From positions 1 to 19,020 of the forward strand of contig JAFDAE010000011.1 in NCBI GenBank assembly GCA_019314005.1: a stretch of DNA of 19,020 nucleotides. Reading direction: 5' to 3'. The translations under genes and the position numbers were made by a program. Source of the DNA: Deltaproteobacteria bacterium. GTDB lineage: Bacteria; Desulfobacterota; Desulfobacteria; C00003060; C00003106. The notes under the pieces were generated by a model. That model worked only from the letters and a program-made list of their open reading frames with translations, did not search any database and had not been told where the DNA came from. This document shows, piece by piece, positions 16,057 through 19,020 of this stretch. The first letter of the stretch is position 1. Each line of letters starts with the position of its first letter.

Positions 16057-16776
16057 ATGGTTGGTTTGGCGGTTAATGTTGATCATGTTGCTACCCTGAG
16101 AGAGGCGCGAAAGACTACCTATCCGGATCCTGTGACAGCCGCCGCATTGGTGGAATTGGCCGGTGCGGATGGTGTGGTGGTACATCTAAGGGAAGACAGG
16201 CGACACATAAAGGATCGGGATGTTCGTATCATCCGGCAGACAGTTCAGACCAGGTTAATCCTGGAGATGGCCTCAACTAATGAGATGGTGGCCATGGCCC
16301 TTGAAATTAGGCCGGATTTAGTGACATTAGTGCCTGAAAAACGCGAGGAACTAACTACCGAGGGGGGGCTGGATCTCGTGGTACATCGGGATCATATTGA
16401 AGACGCGATAGGATCTCTTCATCAGGGAGACATCCCGGTCAGCCTTTTTGTGGACCCTGACCCCGATCAGATAAAGATAGCTCATAAAATTAACGCGGAT
16501 ATGGTGGAGATTCATACAGGGACATTTTGTGATGCTGAAAGTCCTCAAAAGCGGGAAGAGACCTTTAAGCAAATAGTCGATAGCGCAAAAATGGCCCGCA
16601 AGCTTAAGATGGGGGTCAATGCGGGCCATGGCATCGACTATAACACGATTAAGGCATTTAAAAGTGTCACGGAGATTGATGAGTTCAGTATAGGGCACAG
16701 CATTATCGCCAGGTCGGTTATGGTAGGGATAGATCGGGCGGTACGGGAGATGATTGCCCTGATCAGGGAGCTTTGA
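16057..16776 (+). CDS. pdxJ: Pyridoxine 5'-phosphate synthase
   Basis: 239 residues, with a strong ribosome-binding site (CGGAGG, 7 nt upstream). PdxJ condenses 1-deoxyxylulose 5-phosphate with 3-amino-2-oxopropyl phosphate to make pyridoxine 5'-phosphate (vitamin B6). Family motifs are all present: LAVNVDHVATLREAR, YPDPVTAAALVELAGADGVVVHLREDRRHI in pattern, LEMASTNEM, and GVNAGHGIDYNT with the late active-site His. The last codons (GAG CTT TGA) lie within a 37-bp palindromic repeat, so the C-terminus may have been reset by insertion. acpS, its usual partner, is 1.5 kb downstream. Confidence 0.96.
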   Translation: MVGLAVNVDHVATLREARKTTYPDPVTAAALVELAGADGVVVHLREDRRHIKDRDVRIIRQTVQTRLILEMASTNEMVAMALEIRPDLVTLVPEKREELTTEGGLDLVVHRDHIEDAIGSLHQGDIPVSLFVDPDPDQIKIAHKINADMVEIHTGTFCDAESPQKREETFKQIVDSAKMARKLKMGVNAGHGIDYNTIKAFKSVTEIDEFSIGHSIIARSVMVGIDRAVREMIALIREL

Positions 16777-16802
16777 AAAATGCGACATTTTTCAAAGCTC
16801 TC
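16766..16802. terminator. Palindromic repeat copy 2, acting as hairpin between convergent genes
   Basis: A perfect 15-bp stem (16768-16782 with 16786-16800) and a 3-nt loop CGA. It contains the pdxJ stop codon and lies just before the convergent diguanylate cyclase end at 16816. There is no long U-tract, so termination efficiency is uncertain. Over 37 nt it matches the element inserted in the activase gene (2553-2589), with the same arms and length and a different centre. No flanking direct repeat is evident here. Confidence 0.8.
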
Positions 16803-16815
16803 GCTTTAGCTTAGA

Positions 16816-17913
16816 CTATATCGCCATATATTCATCATTGTGGAGAAGACAAATACTGTTTTTTGTCATCTTGGCCCGGTACATGGCCTTGTCCGCAAGT
16901 TTTATATATTCATCCACTGTCGTAAAACTGTTCGATGTTGAAGCAATCCCTATACTTGCCGTCACATTTTTCAGCACGTTTATGTTTTCCCCGTCTTTGC
17001 CGATTATATTCATTTCGAGTTGGGCAATGCTTTCGCAAAGCTCTTTTGCCAATTTGGTGGCTTCTTGTTGTTCTATTTCCGGGATAAAGACCTCATATTC
17101 ATCGCCCCCATACCTGGCCACCAAACCTTTTCTTCCATATTTATTAAAAATGTATGATCCAAGAAGGTCCGCCACCAAGACAATTGCTCTGCTCCCCGTG
17201 CGATGCCCAAATGTATCATTGACTTCCTTAAAATAATCTAAATCTATAAAATAGAGATATCCACTTCTTAGTGCGTCAAGTTTGTCTGTAAGACGGAACT
17301 CAAAGTATTTTTGAGTATATAGCCTTGTGAGAGAATCTTTTTTGTATTCTATGGCCCGGACGATATTATTGACAATATAGCGTTCGCAAAAATAGTTGAC
17401 AAGCTCAAGGTCACGTTTTGAGTAAGCGCCTTTCCCCTTTTTATTGATTAGCTGAAGGACACCCATGGTTTTATTTTCGATGATTATGGGAACGGCAAGG
17501 ATGCTGTCTGAAACCAGGCCAATCTCCCGACTGTAGTCCGGGTCAAAAAACGGATGATTAGCGACATCGTTAACCAGCAATTTCTCGCCGGTTTTATAGA
17601 CATATCCTGCTATGCCTTTGCTGGCACTGATAGAGCGTCCGACCAGGCATTCCGACTTATCACCAAAGCATGCTGTAAAAATGAGTTTCATTTTATCATA
17701 GTCAAGATCCCCGTTTTCGTCATAAGCTCGTGTTGACGGATCGTCTATGTAGATCGTTCCACTCCGGGAAGGGGCGACAAATCTATTGGCAAAGTCAAGG
17801 AATTCTGTGATGATTTCACTGAAACTGATGTGGGGTGCTTCCCTTTTGTCACGCCTGCGTCGATCCAGGATTTCATCGATTACCTTATTTTCCAGACAGA
17901 AGATTTCCTGCAT
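16816..17913 (-). CDS. GAF-GGDEF diguanylate cyclase
   Basis: 365 residues from ATG 17913 (MQEIFCLENK), with GGTGG 5 nt upstream; a TTG four codons earlier would overlap that site. A GAF domain spans about residues 35-190 (GTIYIDDPSTRAYDENG, SISASKGIAGYVYKTGEKLLVNDVANHPFF, ILAVPIIIENKTMGVLQLINK). The GGDEF domain begins DSLTRLYTQKYFEFRL and has FIDLDYFKEVNDTFGH and RYGGDEYEVFIPE. The signature reads GGDEY, a tolerated variant. The RxxD product-inhibition site is absent (GRKG at that position). It would make cyclic di-GMP in response to a ligand in the GAF domain. No membrane span or signal peptide. It lies opposite to its neighbours and separates pdxJ from acpS, suggesting insertion. Confidence 0.93.
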   Translation of the reverse strand: MQEIFCLENKVIDEILDRRRRDKREAPHISFSEIITEFLDFANRFVAPSRSGTIYIDDPSTRAYDENGDLDYDKMKLIFTACFGDKSECLVGRSISASKGIAGYVYKTGEKLLVNDVANHPFFDPDYSREIGLVSDSILAVPIIIENKTMGVLQLINKKGKGAYSKRDLELVNYFCERYIVNNIVRAIEYKKDSLTRLYTQKYFEFRLTDKLDALRSGYLYFIDLDYFKEVNDTFGHRTGSRAIVLVADLLGSYIFNKYGRKGLVARYGGDEYEVFIPEIEQQEATKLAKELCESIAQLEMNIIGKDGENINVLKNVTASIGIASTSNSFTTVDEYIKLADKAMYRAKMTKNSICLLHNDEYMAI

Positions 17914-18077
17914 ATGAACCACCAAGAATGTTGTTTTTTAAATAGTAACTGACGAATGAATTATTAATTATCACAATCAATTGACCTGCGCAAGTCCGCA
18001 TTGGCCCGACGTCCCGAGAGAATTGAATTTTCAAACCTTTTCTTATATTGACATATACTTACCTTTTTAGTTATCAT

Positions 18078-18261
18078 GAGCCAGTTTCAAAACGTCCCCT
18101 TTTGCCTAATCTCTGCGTCAGGCTCAAATTATAATCCTCGAAATACTTCAAGTATTCCTGTGGTTATAATTTTCGCCTTTCTTGACCTTACAAGTATTCC
18201 TGTGGTTATAATTTTCGCCTTTCTTGACCTTAGACAAAATTGAACATTTTGAAACTGCCTC
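18078..18261. repeat. MITE-like palindromic element with 15-bp terminal inverted repeats
   Basis: The gap 17914-18308 has no gene. This element is bounded by GAGcCAGTTTCAAAA (18078-18092) and the complement of GAGgCAGTTTCAAAA (18247-18261), with one mismatch in 15. Inside are further inverted pairs: AAATTATAA (18126-18134) with TTATAATTT (18164-18172), and AATACTT next to AAGTATT at the centre. The right half contains a perfect 42-bp tandem duplication. No protein is encoded, so a transposase in trans or a folded RNA/DNA role is possible. Confidence 0.75.
18149..18232. repeat. Perfect 42-bp tandem duplication
   Basis: Copies at 18149-18190 and 18191-18232 are identical and directly adjacent, within the right half of the MITE-like element. 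Full identity points to a very recent event or an assembly artefact. Confidence 0.95.
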
Positions 18262-18308
18262 TCATTATTAATTATTTCAAAATATTAGGTAATGGAATAT
18301 TATAGCCC

Positions 18309-18711
18309 ATGATCTACGGGATTGGTGTAGATATAGTAAAGGTTTCACGTATTAAGGATGCTATGGATCGTTGGGGTGAACGCTTTCTTGATCGGCTCTT
18401 TACAGACGTTGATTGATCGGCTCTTTACAGACGTTGAAAAAGAGTACTGTCAAGACAGAGAAGATGCCGCTTCACGCTACGCGCTTCGTTTCGCGGCAAA
18501 GGAAGCCCTGTCAAAGGCCTTGGGAGTAGGGATGCGCCGTGGAATCCACTGTAAACAGATTGAGGTTGTTAATGAACCCTCAGGGAAACCATCTCTCCGG
18601 TTTTATGGAAAAGCAAAATCTGTTTGCGAAAAGATAGGGATACAAAACAGTTTCCTGAGCCTGTCGGATGACGGGGGGTATGCGGTGGCTATGGTGGTGT
18701 TGGAGACTTAA
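18309..18711 (+). pseudogene. acpS: Holo-[acyl-carrier-protein] synthase, frameshifted by 25-bp duplication
   Basis: The reading frame opens at ATG 18309 with MIYGIGVDIVKVSRIKD (the AcpS N-terminus, including the metal-binding Asp). It stops at TGA 18414-18416 after only 35 codons. The rest is in another frame from about 18417: IDRLFTDVEKEYCQ, RYALRFAAKEALSKALGVG (KEA metal/active-site motif), then a normal C-terminus ending MVVLET at 18711. The break coincides with a perfect 25-nt tandem duplication; deleting one copy restores a continuous protein of about 125 residues, the usual AcpS size. AcpS attaches phosphopantetheine to acyl carrier protein and is normally essential. A second phosphopantetheinyl transferase elsewhere, a very young mutation, or a sequencing/assembly error could explain this. 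The ribosome-binding site is weak. Confidence 0.88.
18388..18437. repeat. Perfect 25-bp tandem duplication inside acpS
   Basis: Copies at 18388-18412 and 18413-18437 are identical. The length is not a multiple of three and accounts completely for the acpS frameshift. Confidence 0.96.
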
Positions 18712-18842
18712 CCTTGTTAATTAATCAGCTTAAACCATTACTGTCAGGTTAAAAACTGCATAACGACAGCTTCTTAGAAGAATCACATTGTTTTGTATTT
18801 TAGTTTCTTCTTGTACCAGGGCAAAAGGTGTTGAAATCACGT

Positions 18843-18880
18843 TTGACATTTTGTGCTTATACAACATATTGTATTATAAT
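18843..18880 (+). promoter_or_regulatory. Promoter-like region with small palindrome
   Basis: TTGACA (18843-18848) followed 18 nt later by TATTGT (18867-18872). A perfect TATAAT (18875-18880) lies a little further on, with a poor -35. ATACAA-CATA-TTGTAT (18859-18874) is a perfect 6-bp inverted repeat overlapping the first -10 box and could be an operator. It would drive the gene starting at 19005. Confidence 0.5.
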
Positions 18881-18897
18881 AAATTCATCGGCAGAGG

Positions 18898-18999
18898 ATG
18901 GAAAATGGAAGTGGTAATGAGTTCCTCGAAAAATTAGAGAATCCCTTCCTCAGCCGTATCCTGTTGAACAAGTCTTATATAATGGAACTTGGGAGGTGA
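18898..18999 (+). CDS. Possible 33-residue leader ORF
   Basis: It reads MENGSGNEFLEKLENPFLSRILLNKSYIMELGR in two parts (MENGSGNEFLEKLENPF, then LSRILLNKSYIMELGR). Its TGA (18997-18999) lies at the end of the Shine-Dalgarno of the next gene, the geometry of a coupled leader peptide. An AGAGG directly abuts the ATG, too close for good initiation, so translation is doubtful. An overlapping 10-codon frame from ATG 18905 has better spacing. No homology is recognised. Confidence 0.25.
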   Translation: MENGSGNEFLEKLENPFLSRILLNKSYIMELGR

Positions 19000-19004
19000 C
19001 ACTT

Positions 19005-19020
19005 ATGAACAGAGTATTTA
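19005..19020 (+). CDS. Start of an unidentified gene, cut by the window end
   Basis: ATG 19005 follows a very strong Shine-Dalgarno (GGGAGGTGA, 5 nt before). Only MNRVF is visible, so nothing can be said about function. The promoter-like region at 18843-18880 lies about 125 nt upstream. Confidence 0.6.

Noticed and set aside
18358..18711. Independent gene starting at ATG 18358
   Set aside because: Its first 20 or so residues are an out-of-frame reading of the acpS start; the rest is the acpS C-terminal part. It is one broken gene.

Overview
The window looks like chromosomal DNA of an anaerobic, Gram-negative-type bacterium, most likely a Desulfobacterota (deltaproteobacterial) relative. This is an inference. 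It rests on a glycyl-radical enzyme with its activase (oxygen-sensitive chemistry), a very large BadF/HgdC-type acyl-CoA dehydratase activase, the housekeeping order phoH - HD phosphodiesterase - ybeY - pdxJ - acpS, and a high load of small palindromic and tandem repeats. No species can be named from this sequence alone.

Layout. (1) 2-3320, plus strand: a glycyl-radical cassette of a 5'-truncated glycyl-radical enzyme, a small SCP2-like (hydrophobic ligand-binding) protein, and a radical-SAM activase; the genes are tightly packed, with an ATGA overlap between the last two. (2) 3357-7507: an accessory block with a small membrane protein on the minus strand, a large P-loop ATPase with a degenerate TPR array (NLR/STAND-like, possibly a defence protein) and a higBA toxin-antitoxin pair under a self-operator promoter. 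(3) 7539-11762, minus strand: one 1407-residue protein with two BadF-type ATPase domains. (4) 12002-15742: the conserved phoH-pgpH-ybeY operon (RNA maintenance and c-di-AMP hydrolysis), preceded by a heptamer repeat array. (5) 16057-18711: pdxJ and acpS, commonly neighbours, here separated by an oppositely oriented GAF-GGDEF diguanylate cyclase and a palindromic element. acpS is frameshifted by a perfect 25-bp tandem duplication. (6) 18712-19020: a promoter-like region, a possible short leader ORF and the first codons of a gene that runs off the window.

The most striking observation is a 37-bp palindrome at 2553-2589 inside the activase gene, flanked by a 5-bp direct repeat GTATC. Removing the palindrome plus one GTATC (42 nt, 14 codons) restores a canonical CxxCxxCxxxCP ferredoxin motif. 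The palindrome therefore looks like a mobile element inserted in frame between the first and second cluster cysteines, much as Rickettsia palindromic elements insert into proteins. A second copy at 16766-16802 supplies the last codons and stop of pdxJ and forms the hairpin between two convergent genes. Two other palindromic repeat families (around 15797-15976 and 18078-18261) and several perfect tandem duplications suggest an actively rearranging repeat landscape. The glycyl-radical enzyme plus SCP2-like protein is the other candidate for an undescribed system: the pairing suggests a hydrophobic substrate, but the substrate cannot be read from the sequence.
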